A stretch of DNA of 14,818 nucleotides from the NCBI GenBank assembly GCA_937892015.1, contig CALAUY010000179.1, forward strand, positions 1 to 14,818. Direction: 5' to 3'. The DNA comes from an uncultured Bacteroidales bacterium. GTDB lineage: Bacteria; Bacteroidota; Bacteroidia; Bacteroidales; Paludibacteraceae. The position numbers and the translations under genes are program-made. Every line of letters starts with the position of its first letter. Within the stretch, counting starts at the first letter, position 1. The notes below the pieces were generated by a model. The model was given only the letters and a program-made list of their open reading frames with translations, was not told the origin of the DNA and searched no databases. Positions 1-8,105 of the stretch are shown one piece after another.

Positions 1-1
1 G

Positions 2-577
2 TTTGCACAGGCGAACGACGATGCCATCAACTCGGGCGGTGACATGACCATCTCGGGCGGCACGGTGATGGCCTACTCGACCGGCAACGACGGCCTCGAT
101 GCCAACGGCAACTGCTATATAAAGGGCGGCACGGTATATGCCATCGGTTCATCGAGTCCGGAAGTAGGTATTGACGCAAACACGGAGGGCGGCTATAAGC
201 TGTATGTGCAAGGCGGTACCATCGTGTCCATCGGCGGCTTAGAGAGCGGTTCGAGTCTGTCGCAGAGTTGCTATACTGCAACAGCCTCTACGAACACATG
301 GTACGCACTCTATGACGGCAGCAACCTTGCATTCACGTTTAAGACACCGACGAGTTTGAGAGCTACGACGATGGTGGTGTCAACATCGAGTTCGCCAACG
401 CTTCAGTCGGGTGTTACCACAAGTGGCGGCACGACCATCCTGTCAGGTTATGCGCAGACAGGTGCCACCGTGAGTGGTGGCAACAGCGTCAGTCTGTCGT
501 CGTACACGGGCGGCAACAGCGGTGGCGGACCGGGCGGCAACAACCCCGGTGGCGGCGGACATGGCGGACATTGGTAA
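2..577 (+). CDS. Secreted Cthe_2159/DUF4353-type carbohydrate-binding beta-helix protein, 3' part
   Basis: The frame is open from the first base of the window, so the gene starts outside it and only the last 191 residues are seen. They carry repeated short strand-turn units (NDDAINSGGD, MTISGGTVMAYS, GNDGLDANG, YIKGGTVYAIG, YVQGGTIVSIGG). These are typical of the DUF4353 / Cthe_2159 family, whose founding member is a cellulose/pectin-binding parallel beta-helix related to pectate lyases. A less repetitive segment follows, then a Gly-rich tail ending GGHGGHW. Family members are exported; the signal peptide would lie upstream. The gene heads a + strand run of VTC, DUF4956 and DUF2490-like genes. 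Cthe_2159, VTC and DUF4956 genes are, to my knowledge, also neighbours in other phyla, often with CotH. Seen: the repeats and tail. Inferred: cell-surface location and a binding role, which could be to glycan or to the operon's own product. Confidence 0.85.
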   Translation, partial: FAQANDDAINSGGDMTISGGTVMAYSTGNDGLDANGNCYIKGGTVYAIGSSSPEVGIDANTEGGYKLYVQGGTIVSIGGLESGSSLSQSCYTATASTNTWYALYDGSNLAFTFKTPTSLRATTMVVSTSSSPTLQSGVTTSGGTTILSGYAQTGATVSGGNSVSLSSYTGGNSGGGPGGNNPGGGGHGGHW

Positions 578-711
578 ACAATTTGTAAATGAATAATTTG
601 TAAATGAATAATTTGTAAATGAATAATTTGTAAATGAACAATTTGTAAATGAACAATTTGTAAATGAACAATTTGTAAATGAATAATTTGTAAATGAATA
701 ATTTGTAAATT
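577..711 (+). repeat. Nine-copy 15-bp tandem repeat in the operon leader of the next gene
   Basis: Nine direct copies of a 15-bp unit (AAYAATTTGTAAATG) fill the whole gap between the stop of the beta-helix gene and the ATG at 712. The final base of the last copy is T instead of G. Copies differ only at one C/T site: C in copies 1, 5, 6 and 7, T in copies 2, 3, 4, 8 and 9. Read from each ATG (589, 604, 619, 634, 649, 664, 679, 694) the unit is a complete mini-ORF, ATG-AAY-AAT-TTG-TAA (Met-Asn-Asn-Leu-stop). Each stop abuts the next start, and all lie in the frame of the gene at 712. The array is AT-rich and unlikely to form strong structure. Copy number could vary by slippage. Confidence 0.97.
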
Positions 712-1149
712 ATGAAACATACCCTATCTATTATCGCGATTGCCTTGTGCGCCATGTGCAGCACATCGCTGTGTGCACAGAGTTTATTAACGCCCGAACA
801 GTTGGCCAAGAGGGAACGACATAAGAACCTCACGGTGAAAGAGTGGAACACCGACGACAAGACCAAGACGCGGTGGTTGGACCGCGTGAAAGTATATGAT
901 TCACAAGGGCGCTGCGTGGAGGAGATAGAATATGCCACCTATGGCCAGAAATGGCGCATCACGAGCACATACGATGACGTGACCGGCAAAGTGGTAGAGG
1001 AAGTGGAGTACAACGACCGCAACCGCCCTGTCCGCATTCGTAAGTACGAGTGGAACGCCGACGGTACCAAGGCCAAACAGTATAATTACCTGCCCAACGG
1101 CAAACTGTATTCGGTGAAAGTTTTTGAATATATCTTCTCTGATAAGTAA
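712..1149 (+). CDS. Small exported protein of unknown function
   Basis: 145 residues with a Sec signal peptide (hydrophobic residues 4-20, likely cleavage after LCA before QSLL, about residue 22). There is no lipobox, so the product is probably periplasmic or secreted. The mature part has repeated short beta-type units: DRVKVYDSQGRCVEEIEY, ITSTYDDVTGKVVEEVEY, RIRKYEWNADGTKAKQYNY and LPNGKLYSVKVFEY. They resemble YD- or MORN-like strand-turn-strand repeats, but I cannot assign a family. The start follows the 15-bp repeat array directly. The 3' end overlaps the VTC gene start by 26 bp, so the two are likely translationally coupled. The function is unknown. Its position suggests a periplasmic accessory of the VTC/DUF4956 system. 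I am sure it is a gene and unsure of its role. Confidence 0.85.
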   Translation: MKHTLSIIAIALCAMCSTSLCAQSLLTPEQLAKRERHKNLTVKEWNTDDKTKTRWLDRVKVYDSQGRCVEEIEYATYGQKWRITSTYDDVTGKVVEEVEYNDRNRPVRIRKYEWNADGTKAKQYNYLPNGKLYSVKVFEYIFSDK

Positions 1150-1903
1150 GTTTGAGCCTATCTCGCTGAGCGAGATGGAGAGCGTCAAGTTGATGAATCG
1201 CATTGACACCAAGTATGCGATTCCTGTCTCGTTGTTGCCTGCCTTCTTAGAGGCCTCGATGGACGACTATTACGTGCAACAGATTGATGGTAAACGGATT
1301 GCCACATACGACACGATGTACTACGACACCAACAATCTGGATATGTATATCCGCCACCACGACCGGCAGTTGGCTCGTCAGAAAATACGTGTCCGGCAAT
1401 ACGTGGACTCTGACCTGACGTTCCTTGAGATTAAGCGCAAGAACAATAAGGGCAGGACGAAGAAGAAGCGCATCGAGGTGCCCGGGTTCGGTTTAGAGGC
1501 GCAAACAGTGGGGCACGGCAAAAAAGACTGGACAATAGAGGATTTTATCGCGGCCAAAAGTCGTTATCGGTGGGAGAATATCTCGCCACATCTGCAGACG
1601 ATGTTCCACCGCATCACGCTTGTCAATAAAGGCAAAACGGAGCGTTTGACCATCGATTTCGACCTCGTATGGACCAACGTGGTCACGGGCGAAGAGAAGA
1701 CGTATCCCGAACTGGTTATTATCGAACTGAAACGCGATGGCAACGTGCCGTCACATACCACGTTGGTGATGCACGACCTGCATGTTCACCCGTTCAAGAT
1801 AAGCAAGTACTGCATTGGCACGGCACTGACGACCCCTCACCTGAAGAAGAACCGCTTCAAAGCCAAAATACGCAAGATAGAAAAACTCGTAACAAACCAA
1901 TGA
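1124..1903 (+). CDS. VTC-domain (polyphosphate polymerase-like) triphosphate tunnel protein
   Basis: 259 residues, essentially one VTC domain, with no signal peptide or membrane segment, so cytosolic. Tunnel residues are visible in the expected order: NRIDTKY (25-31), YYDTNN (67-71), the K-x-R-x-R strand QKIRVRQY (86-93), LEIKRK (101-106), a basic KKK run (113-115), RITL (163-166), ERLTIDFD (173-180), the E-x-K strand IIELKR (199-204) and FKISKY (224-229). In yeast Vtc4 such a tunnel polymerises the gamma-phosphate of ATP into polyphosphate. Bacterial relatives are annotated as polyphosphate polymerase domain proteins, and their true product is mostly untested. The start at 1124 overlaps the upstream gene by 26 bp. 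ATG at 1175 is an alternative that would lose the first 17 residues but keep the tunnel. The stop lies 1 bp before the DUF4956 start. Catalytic residues look intact. Substrate and product are inferred. Confidence 0.9.
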   Translation: MNISSLISKFEPISLSEMESVKLMNRIDTKYAIPVSLLPAFLEASMDDYYVQQIDGKRIATYDTMYYDTNNLDMYIRHHDRQLARQKIRVRQYVDSDLTFLEIKRKNNKGRTKKKRIEVPGFGLEAQTVGHGKKDWTIEDFIAAKSRYRWENISPHLQTMFHRITLVNKGKTERLTIDFDLVWTNVVTGEEKTYPELVIIELKRDGNVPSHTTLVMHDLHVHPFKISKYCIGTALTTPHLKKNRFKAKIRKIEKLVTNQ

Positions 1904-1904
1904 T

Positions 1905-2657
1905 ATGATTCAAGTAGATTTATCCAATCCGACGTTGGAGTTTCCGGAGAACGACCCGTCTATTGCCGCTCGTTTCGGTACGAGCGATAGTATCTCGTAT
2001 GTGATGCACTCGATTGCCGACTTCATAGGCGTGAGTGAGAACCTGATTACGATGCCCCTGATGTTCCTTTTCAACTTGTTGGTGACGTGGATCATCGTTT
2101 ATTGCATCTACTATCGTTACAGCCGCCGCCGCGACTATTACGTGACGTACATGCTGTTCTCGTCCGGCATGTTCGTGCTACTCTGGTTGATGCAGATTCT
2201 CGACATCCAGACGGGATTTGTGTTGGGCTTGTTCGCCATTTTCGGCATGATTCGTTACCGCACAGAGACAGTACCTATCCGCGAGATGAACTACATGTTC
2301 CTCATCATCGCCGTGTCGGTCATCAACTCATTGAGCCTCAAAGCCGACGGGTTGGCATGGTATCTGTTGCTTTTCGCCAACGTGACGATTATCGTGCTGG
2401 CATGGGCTTTCGAGGCTTGGCAAGTCCGCAAGCGACAATCGACGAAGATTGTACTGTACGAGAAGATTGAGAACATCGTTCCCGAGCGGCGCAATGAGCT
2501 GATTGCCGACTTAGAGGCACGTACCGGCTTGCAAGTGATTGATATAGAGATTGGTCACATCGATTTCTTGCGCGACGTAGCGTACATCAAGATGACCTAT
2601 CCGCTGGAAGCGGGCAAAGTGAGTAACAGTATTGACCAAATCACGAAGTTCAAATGA
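1905..2657 (+). CDS. DUF4956 inner-membrane protein, partner of the VTC protein
   Basis: 250 residues. Hydrophobic segments lie at about 50-70, 79-98, 102-116, 129-145 and 150-168, giving four or five membrane spans. A soluble C-terminal domain of about 75 residues follows. The family's conserved stretch is clear: GLFAIFGMIRYRTETVPIRE (108-127), running into EMNYMFLIIAVSVINS. DUF4956 proteins recur next to VTC-domain genes, and here the gene begins 1 bp after the VTC stop. By analogy with the yeast VTC complex, where the polymerase feeds polyphosphate through a membrane subunit, it may anchor the polymerase or conduct its product. This is inference; DUF4956 has no established biochemical activity. 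Its stop overlaps the next start (ATGA), indicating translational coupling. Confidence 0.9.
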   Translation: MIQVDLSNPTLEFPENDPSIAARFGTSDSISYVMHSIADFIGVSENLITMPLMFLFNLLVTWIIVYCIYYRYSRRRDYYVTYMLFSSGMFVLLWLMQILDIQTGFVLGLFAIFGMIRYRTETVPIREMNYMFLIIAVSVINSLSLKADGLAWYLLLFANVTIIVLAWAFEAWQVRKRQSTKIVLYEKIENIVPERRNELIADLEARTGLQVIDIEIGHIDFLRDVAYIKMTYPLEAGKVSNSIDQITKFK

Positions 2658-3493
2658 GGTGTCGTCCATTGCGTATAGCGCTTACGCTGCTGACAGCGGC
2701 GTTGGTTAGCGTGCCTGCACGGGCTTGGGATTATGAGTCCACCGATGCGCTGACAGGGCAAGTGGTGCAGATACGCACTGCGGCCGAGTTCACTAAGAAA
2801 TGGAGCAACGGGCTGCGTTTCTCGCTGGAGGAGGAGTTGCGTTTTAACGTCTTCAACTCGCTCTATGGTCCGTCGTTCAAGAAATCTTATACGACTATCG
2901 ACCTTGCCTATGCGCCGGTCAAGTACGTCAAGCTGGATGCGGGCTACTCACTGAAGATCCTCGGTGCTGACAGCACGTGGTCAGCGGCGAAGAAAGCTGA
3001 CGCCAACGAGTGGATTCGTCACCGCGTCTTTTTCAGCGTCACGGGCACGTATAAGTTCGACCACGTGAAGGTCTATCTGCGCGAACGAGCCTTGCTGGAG
3101 ATGCGTACCGACAGCGTCAACCCGCTGGAGAAGAACGCGTACGACTGGCAACTCCGCAGTCGTTTAGGAGCTGAGGGGTCGCTACAAGGCACAGCGCTCA
3201 AACTGTACGGGTGGGCAGAACTATCCAACACGCTCAATGCCCCGACGTACCAACAGAAATATGCAAAGAACGACCCGACCACCGGCAGCGGCCATCAGTT
3301 CGTCAGTCACGTTAGGACGCAAGCCGGCATCAAATGGCGGGTAAGCAAATTGAGTACGCTGGATTTCTACTACCGTTTCACGTACGCATACGACCGCGAC
3401 ATCAATATTACCAAAACCAAAGGGTACATCCGACTGACCGAAGAGCGACTGTTTGTTCACTCCATCGGCGTTTCGTATAATCTCGACCGGTAA
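2654..3493 (+). CDS. DUF2490-like outer-membrane beta-barrel protein
   Basis: 279 residues with an N-terminal signal peptide (basic MRCRPLR, hydrophobic 8-21, cleavage near ARA-W at residue 24). The mature protein is alternating amphipathic strands. Typical barrel strands are WSNGLRFSLEEELRF, TTIDLAYAPVKYVKLDAGYS, RHRVFFSVTGTYKF, KVYLRERALLEM, TLDFYYRFTYAYDR and a final strand VHSIGVSYNLDR. The length and strand pattern match DUF2490-type barrels of Bacteroidota. Many of those sit at the end of biosynthesis or export operons. The start is set by the ATGA overlap with the DUF4956 gene. As the last gene of the operon it could provide the outer-membrane step for the VTC/DUF4956 product, which is inference. 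A strong terminator hairpin lies 60 bp downstream. Confidence 0.8.
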   Translation: MRCRPLRIALTLLTAALVSVPARAWDYESTDALTGQVVQIRTAAEFTKKWSNGLRFSLEEELRFNVFNSLYGPSFKKSYTTIDLAYAPVKYVKLDAGYSLKILGADSTWSAAKKADANEWIRHRVFFSVTGTYKFDHVKVYLRERALLEMRTDSVNPLEKNAYDWQLRSRLGAEGSLQGTALKLYGWAELSNTLNAPTYQQKYAKNDPTTGSGHQFVSHVRTQAGIKWRVSKLSTLDFYYRFTYAYDRDINITKTKGYIRLTEERLFVHSIGVSYNLDR

Positions 3494-3552
3494 CCGACCG
3501 CCCCGTATCGACTCGGACCGACACAACGGACACATGTCGTCTCGGCCGACGG

Positions 3553-3596
3553 ATACAAGAAAAGCCCCATCCAAACGGACAGGGCTTTTCTTGTAT
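3553..3596. terminator. Bidirectional terminator hairpin between convergent operons
   Basis: A perfect 15-bp inverted repeat, ATACAAGAAAAGCCC (3553-3567) and GGGCTTTTCTTGTAT (3582-3596), encloses a 14-nt loop. The GC core sits next to the loop and the outer half is A-rich on one arm and T-rich on the other. A transcript from either strand therefore has a GC stem followed by U-rich sequence. It lies 60 bp after the DUF2490-like stop on + and 11 bp after the amidase stop on -, so it can end both operons. Confidence 0.9.
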
Positions 3597-3606
3597 GGCA
3601 TGCGCT

Positions 3607-6600
3607 TTATTCAACCATCACGCCTGCCGTGTTATACACATGTCCGTTCTTGCGGATATAGATATGTCCGTCGCGGTAGAATTTCTCTGCCTGTACATCG
3701 TCCCCGATGCGGTCGATGGCAGCATCTTCTTTGCGGACAGTAGCCGTGAGTGCGTTGAGGTCAACCGTGATGGTGTATGTGCCCGGGGTGGCCGTCAAGC
3801 ACTGCCCTTCACCGCGCACACTGACTTGTTTAGCCAAGTTGATGACAGCTCCATCGGTGATGAGTTCGTTGTTGATTGCAGCGCCAAAACGATGTGCGTT
3901 CACTACCTCCCAGTCGCTCGACATCTCGGTGATGAAAGCGAAATACGAGGTTGGCAAAGAGAAGGTGAACGTACCCTCAAAGACGTTCGTTGCTGTTGCG
4001 TTCATCACTACCGGTGCTTCGAGGTTCCATTGCTGGTTGTCACCAATCTCGAAGAGTTGGTCGTAAACCACGTCACCCAGTTCGCAGATGGCGATATTGG
4101 TGATGCGAATCTGAGCACCTGCAGGTGCCGGACCGAAGTCGAAGACGAGTACGCCTTCTGAGTCAACGCCCTCGATGTTCGAGATGTCGTGCGTATGCGG
4201 TTCCTCTGCCACGAGGTTGATGGTCGAGTCGGTGTACATGACTGCTTGATCGAACATGCGAACAGAAACACCCGAGAGGTTGACGCTTGACTCCATCTCG
4301 AAATAGAGGCTGTACAACTTGCCCTGTTGCGTATGGATGCCGGTTGCCAGTTTCACTTGTGCCTGTAGTCTCTCACTCTTCGCGACAGCGATGTTGACGG
4401 TGATGTCGCCTTCCGAGTCGAGTACAGCTGTCGATAGGGTGTCGTCTTGCCAAGTGGCGTTAGTGAACCACGTGCTGATTGAAGCCGCAGCGGGGTCGTA
4501 CAAACAGTGGTCGAACGGCAACTCGCCATTGATAATCGTGTTGTTCGCATTCGACGGAGTGATACTGCGGTTATCCTCTTTCGGGACGGCGATAACGTAC
4601 ACGCCGGCACCGCCCGATGCAATCAAGTTGCCGGCATAATCCCAGTTGAGTTGGAGCAAATCATAGTCAACGTTGGTGTTGAGTTTCATCTCTTCGCGCA
4701 GACTGAGCGTCGGCGTTGCGTCATCCCAAGCCACGTCGAAGATGAGCAGGTTGTAGTCGGTGCCGCGGAGGATAATCGTGCTCTCATCGGGTGTGAGTGC
4801 AAAACACGAGCCGAGCGAGCCGTCGATGATGAGTACGCCGTCGGAAGTTGTCGGTGCTAAATGCGAGCCGTACGTGCAGGTGCCGTCCCAACTGTAGAAT
4901 CGGAGCGAGGTGGCACTGGCGTTGTTGTTGCCTGCATTGCGGTGCTGACTAACCCATACGCCCTTGCTACAACCCCACACGTTGCCGTTAGTGTTCAACT
5001 GGCCGGCAAAGTCCATCTTGGCGGATGGAGCGCCATCCCAGAAATGGAGGATAGAACCATCGGGCTGACCAATATTATAGACGCACAGTCCATTAGTAGG
5101 CAGCGTTGTGCCCGGGTCTTCGTTATAGACGAGGAGCTTGGTGTCAGCGCCTGTTCCGTACACAAAGACAGACGGAGTGGAAGAGCCCTCTTCTACACCT
5201 GCTGCGTTTTTCCATAGACCTGAGCTGTTCTGTGTGCCGGCGAAGAAATTGAGGTGCTCATCGGGAGTATCGGGGTCAACCGAATAGATGCCCGAGTGGC
5301 CATCACCCCAGTCGCCCACGAAGACGTGGCCGTCGGAAGCTATACCAAAACGATACGGTGAACTGTAGGACTGGGAGCCCTTGTATGGCGTGGTATTCTG
5401 CAACGTCAGGTCGGGGTTCATCACGTACATACCATTGCCTGCAACAGCTGCACCGGCACGGTCCATTAAGTAGATAGTGCCGAAATGGTCGGTCTCGGGA
5501 TAGACGTTCACGGTGTTGAAGACGCGCGTCATACCCATCGAGGCGGCAGTCTTCTGTTCAGCAACAGCCCAGTTGCCCACTTCGTGTGCAACGGCCTCGA
5601 CTGCCCATTTGTACTGCACGTCTTGGTCGAGTCCCTCGATAGGCATGGGCAGATGGATGGTGTTGCCCTTGAGTGTGGGGTTCTCCACCGCAATCGTCTT
5701 GACGAGCGAGTCGCTCATGGTGTAGATATAGACACGGGCATCAATCGGCAGCGTGTTGAACGAGAACGTCAGGTCGTACGCATCGTCCGTGCGTTGTGCA
5801 ACGAGGTCGTAAGCATAGATGTTACGGAACGATGGTTGCGCCACGCCGGAAGTAGTGAAGCGATAGATGTGGTCCTCGGTAGCGAGGTAGAGGACGATGG
5901 TCTTACCAAGAGCCAGCGGCTTAACGCTGTAATACGATGCGGTGATGTTCTCCGAGATGTTCGTGGTAACCACGCCGAGCGCCGAGCGTCCGGCACTCAC
6001 GTTGTAGAGGTTGATAGTTGTGACAACTCCGTTTGTCACTACGGGTGCAGCAATAACTGCTTGTCCGCCGTAACGGAAAGCTTGTCCGCCTTTAGTAGCG
6101 GGAAGAGTCAGTCCGTAGAGCGGTGGTTGCGCGTCGGATGACCATCCATACTCAACGCCCTTGATGTCGCCCAAAAGCACGGTACGGTCGTCGGCCACAG
6201 GCGAAACTATCTGCTCGTAGTCGCCATACACGGCAGAAGAGAAGTTATTCGCGTCTTGGTTACGGCAAGAGGCCGTGATGTTCATACTATCGACGTTGAA
6301 CTGCATCGTACGCAGTTGCGTGTTGTTGATGTTCGCTGCGTTGGTGTACACAGTTGCCGACAGCAACGTGCCGGACACAGCGAACGACTGACCAACCATG
6401 GCGTTGTAGAAATTGCCACTGAGTTGGCTGGTGAACCATGGCAATGGTTTGAGTGCGTTGGTGGTGCTGTCCATTGCCCAGTAATACGTGCGGAAAGTGC
6501 CGCGGACAGTGCCTGTACGCACCTGCGAGTCGGAGTATTGGTTCTCGGCATAACTACCACCAACAAGCACTGAATCGGCGGTAAAGCCGATATTGTAGAG

Positions 6601-8073
6601 CGGATAGGTCTCGCCAGCCAGTCCATCGGTGGAGATAGTCTCCAAGAGCGCCCCTGTGAGCGTGTTGATGCGGTACAGATACGGCACGTTTGCCGTGTCG
6701 AGTGCAAGGATGTACGTCTCTTGGTCGTTGCGAACGAGCACTTGACGCACGATCTTGCCGGCCACAACCGCCGAGAAATCTACCGACTGGGGCGCTGAGA
6801 AATTGTACTGTCCATCCAAGCCGGTCACGCCCGATGATTTGTCGGGATAGGTCTCGTAAACGACGGTAGGAGGAGTCCACGACGTGTCGCGTAGCTGCAA
6901 GAACGGATAGGTTGTGTGGTTTGCCGTCACCACCACATCAGCGACGCGTTGCTCTTCATCGAGACTGTAGTAACCATCGCATTCGGCAGCCAAGTGATAG
7001 ACACCGGGTTGCAGGTCATAGAAGACGAACGTACCATTGTAGAGCGAATCGACATGATAGGTCTTGAGTGTGTCGCCCAGAGCGCCCAACAGATAGACGG
7101 TTGCGCCATTGCAGGGTACCCATTGGTCGTTGGTACGTGCGGCGTACTTATAGAGGTTGTGGGTCATCTTGGCATCCATATCGCGGATAGAACCGCAGAT
7201 ATAGCCGAGTGTGTCGGGGTCGCAACCAAAATAATCCATGATGCCGCGGAAATAGCCTATTCCCTCCATGTAGCAGTGGTCGTGGTTGAGGGCGCGGTGA
7301 CGTGCCGGTTGGTAGGTATGGAAATATCCCTCGAAAAGGCCGCCCGGTACGCCGTGCTTAAGAACGCCGAGATAGCCCCTGTACGATTGGTGCGTATTCG
7401 GGTCAGTACGTACGCTGGAGCTGCCATAGAAATTGATGTCGCCACGCACGTTCATGTTTGTTGCCGAATAGAACGAAGCATAGTCGTATCCGGCTTCAAA
7501 CATCTCCCAACGCCATGGCCACAAAGCTGAACCAATGGCTCGAGAGGTTTGCTCAAAAGCCGATGTGCCGGTATCCTCTCCGCGATAGAGGAAGAGCGGA
7601 TAGTTGGTGGCCGTTCCATCGGTGGCGGCATTAGAGTGAACAGAAAGGAAGAGGTCGAAATTACCCACTTCTACCTCTTCGCATATCTCGGAGAGTGACC
7701 TGTTGTACATCGAATAGTCGGCACGGGTGCTGTAGTCAGCCCAGCTGTAGCTCGGATATTCGCCGTTAACTTTCTCGTAGGGCCACGGACCGCTTTCTTC
7801 GCGAGACATGACTACAGTTGCACCTGCAGCCACGAGGCGGTCACGCAAGTACTGACATTTCCACATGTCGGTGTTCGACTCATAGAATCCGCAGGTGTCG
7901 GGCATGCCTGTAGAGGCGAGGTTAGGATACGGGATAGTGGCCATCGGACGGTCGTTAGGTCCGTAAGAGCCGTGTCCCGGGTTGACGTAAATACGCTTGC
8001 CGGTGAGGTCGGTTGCAGAGGCCGTAAGTACCACTGCCACAAGCGTCAACAATGTAAAAAAGTATCGTTTCAT
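3607..8073 (-). CDS. Giant secreted multidomain Amidase_3 (N-acetylmuramoyl-L-alanine amidase)
   Basis: 1,488 residues, far longer than a typical amidase. A signal peptide (1-20, ASA-T) precedes an Amidase_3 domain (about 25-285) with all four expected zinc/catalytic residues: His34 in NPGHG, Glu65 in FYESN, His146 in SVHSN and Glu248 in LFEGY. A carboxypeptidase-regulatory-like beta domain follows (about 290-395), then a propeller-like region (about 415-745) and an FnIII-like domain (about 755-845). Next come a second propeller-like region (about 850-1165, with GIASDGHVFVGDWGDG), a CBM4/9-like jelly roll (about 1175-1335) and a SusE/SusF-like domain (about 1340-1449). The C-terminal tail (1463-1488) is shared with two other proteins here. 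Amidase_3 enzymes cut the amide between MurNAc and L-Ala of the stem peptide. The accessory domains suggest binding to glycan or cell surface. It is the last gene of the - operon, 32 bp after the PD40 gene. Beyond the amidase, domain borders are read by eye. The target, own wall or foreign, is unknown. Confidence 0.9.
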   Translation of the reverse strand: MKRYFFTLLTLVAVVLTASATDLTGKRIYVNPGHGSYGPNDRPMATIPYPNLASTGMPDTCGFYESNTDMWKCQYLRDRLVAAGATVVMSREESGPWPYEKVNGEYPSYSWADYSTRADYSMYNRSLSEICEEVEVGNFDLFLSVHSNAATDGTATNYPLFLYRGEDTGTSAFEQTSRAIGSALWPWRWEMFEAGYDYASFYSATNMNVRGDINFYGSSSVRTDPNTHQSYRGYLGVLKHGVPGGLFEGYFHTYQPARHRALNHDHCYMEGIGYFRGIMDYFGCDPDTLGYICGSIRDMDAKMTHNLYKYAARTNDQWVPCNGATVYLLGALGDTLKTYHVDSLYNGTFVFYDLQPGVYHLAAECDGYYSLDEEQRVADVVVTANHTTYPFLQLRDTSWTPPTVVYETYPDKSSGVTGLDGQYNFSAPQSVDFSAVVAGKIVRQVLVRNDQETYILALDTANVPYLYRINTLTGALLETISTDGLAGETYPLYNIGFTADSVLVGGSYAENQYSDSQVRTGTVRGTFRTYYWAMDSTTNALKPLPWFTSQLSGNFYNAMVGQSFAVSGTLLSATVYTNAANINNTQLRTMQFNVDSMNITASCRNQDANNFSSAVYGDYEQIVSPVADDRTVLLGDIKGVEYGWSSDAQPPLYGLTLPATKGGQAFRYGGQAVIAAPVVTNGVVTTINLYNVSAGRSALGVVTTNISENITASYYSVKPLALGKTIVLYLATEDHIYRFTTSGVAQPSFRNIYAYDLVAQRTDDAYDLTFSFNTLPIDARVYIYTMSDSLVKTIAVENPTLKGNTIHLPMPIEGLDQDVQYKWAVEAVAHEVGNWAVAEQKTAASMGMTRVFNTVNVYPETDHFGTIYLMDRAGAAVAGNGMYVMNPDLTLQNTTPYKGSQSYSSPYRFGIASDGHVFVGDWGDGHSGIYSVDPDTPDEHLNFFAGTQNSSGLWKNAAGVEEGSSTPSVFVYGTGADTKLLVYNEDPGTTLPTNGLCVYNIGQPDGSILHFWDGAPSAKMDFAGQLNTNGNVWGCSKGVWVSQHRNAGNNNASATSLRFYSWDGTCTYGSHLAPTTSDGVLIIDGSLGSCFALTPDESTIILRGTDYNLLIFDVAWDDATPTLSLREEMKLNTNVDYDLLQLNWDYAGNLIASGGAGVYVIAVPKEDNRSITPSNANNTIINGELPFDHCLYDPAAASISTWFTNATWQDDTLSTAVLDSEGDITVNIAVAKSERLQAQVKLATGIHTQQGKLYSLYFEMESSVNLSGVSVRMFDQAVMYTDSTINLVAEEPHTHDISNIEGVDSEGVLVFDFGPAPAGAQIRITNIAICELGDVVYDQLFEIGDNQQWNLEAPVVMNATATNVFEGTFTFSLPTSYFAFITEMSSDWEVVNAHRFGAAINNELITDGAVINLAKQVSVRGEGQCLTATPGTYTITVDLNALTATVRKEDAAIDRIGDDVQAEKFYRDGHIYIRKNGHVYNTAGVMVE

Positions 8074-8105
8074 AATTCACAGATTTACCAAGTTAGCCAT
8101 ACGTC

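Noticed and set aside
577..711. CRISPR array
   Set aside because: Units are 15 bp, contiguous and without unique spacers.
577..711. Array of promoters based on the repeated TTTG
   Set aside because: The unit offers TAATTTG, one base short of TAnnTTTG, so the -7 consensus is not met. A weak promoter cannot be excluded.
448..938. Two long - strand frames through the 15-bp repeat, encoding LQIIH/LQIVH or IYKLF pentapeptide repeats
   Set aside because: A 15-bp period keeps any frame open if one unit has no stop, so the frames are a by-product of the array. They lie antisense to two well-supported + strand genes and have no family features.
5485..6141. 218-residue + strand frame, and similar frames at 3595-4161 and 6916-7530
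   Set aside because: All lie antisense to the amidase gene, with low-plausibility composition and no signals of their own.
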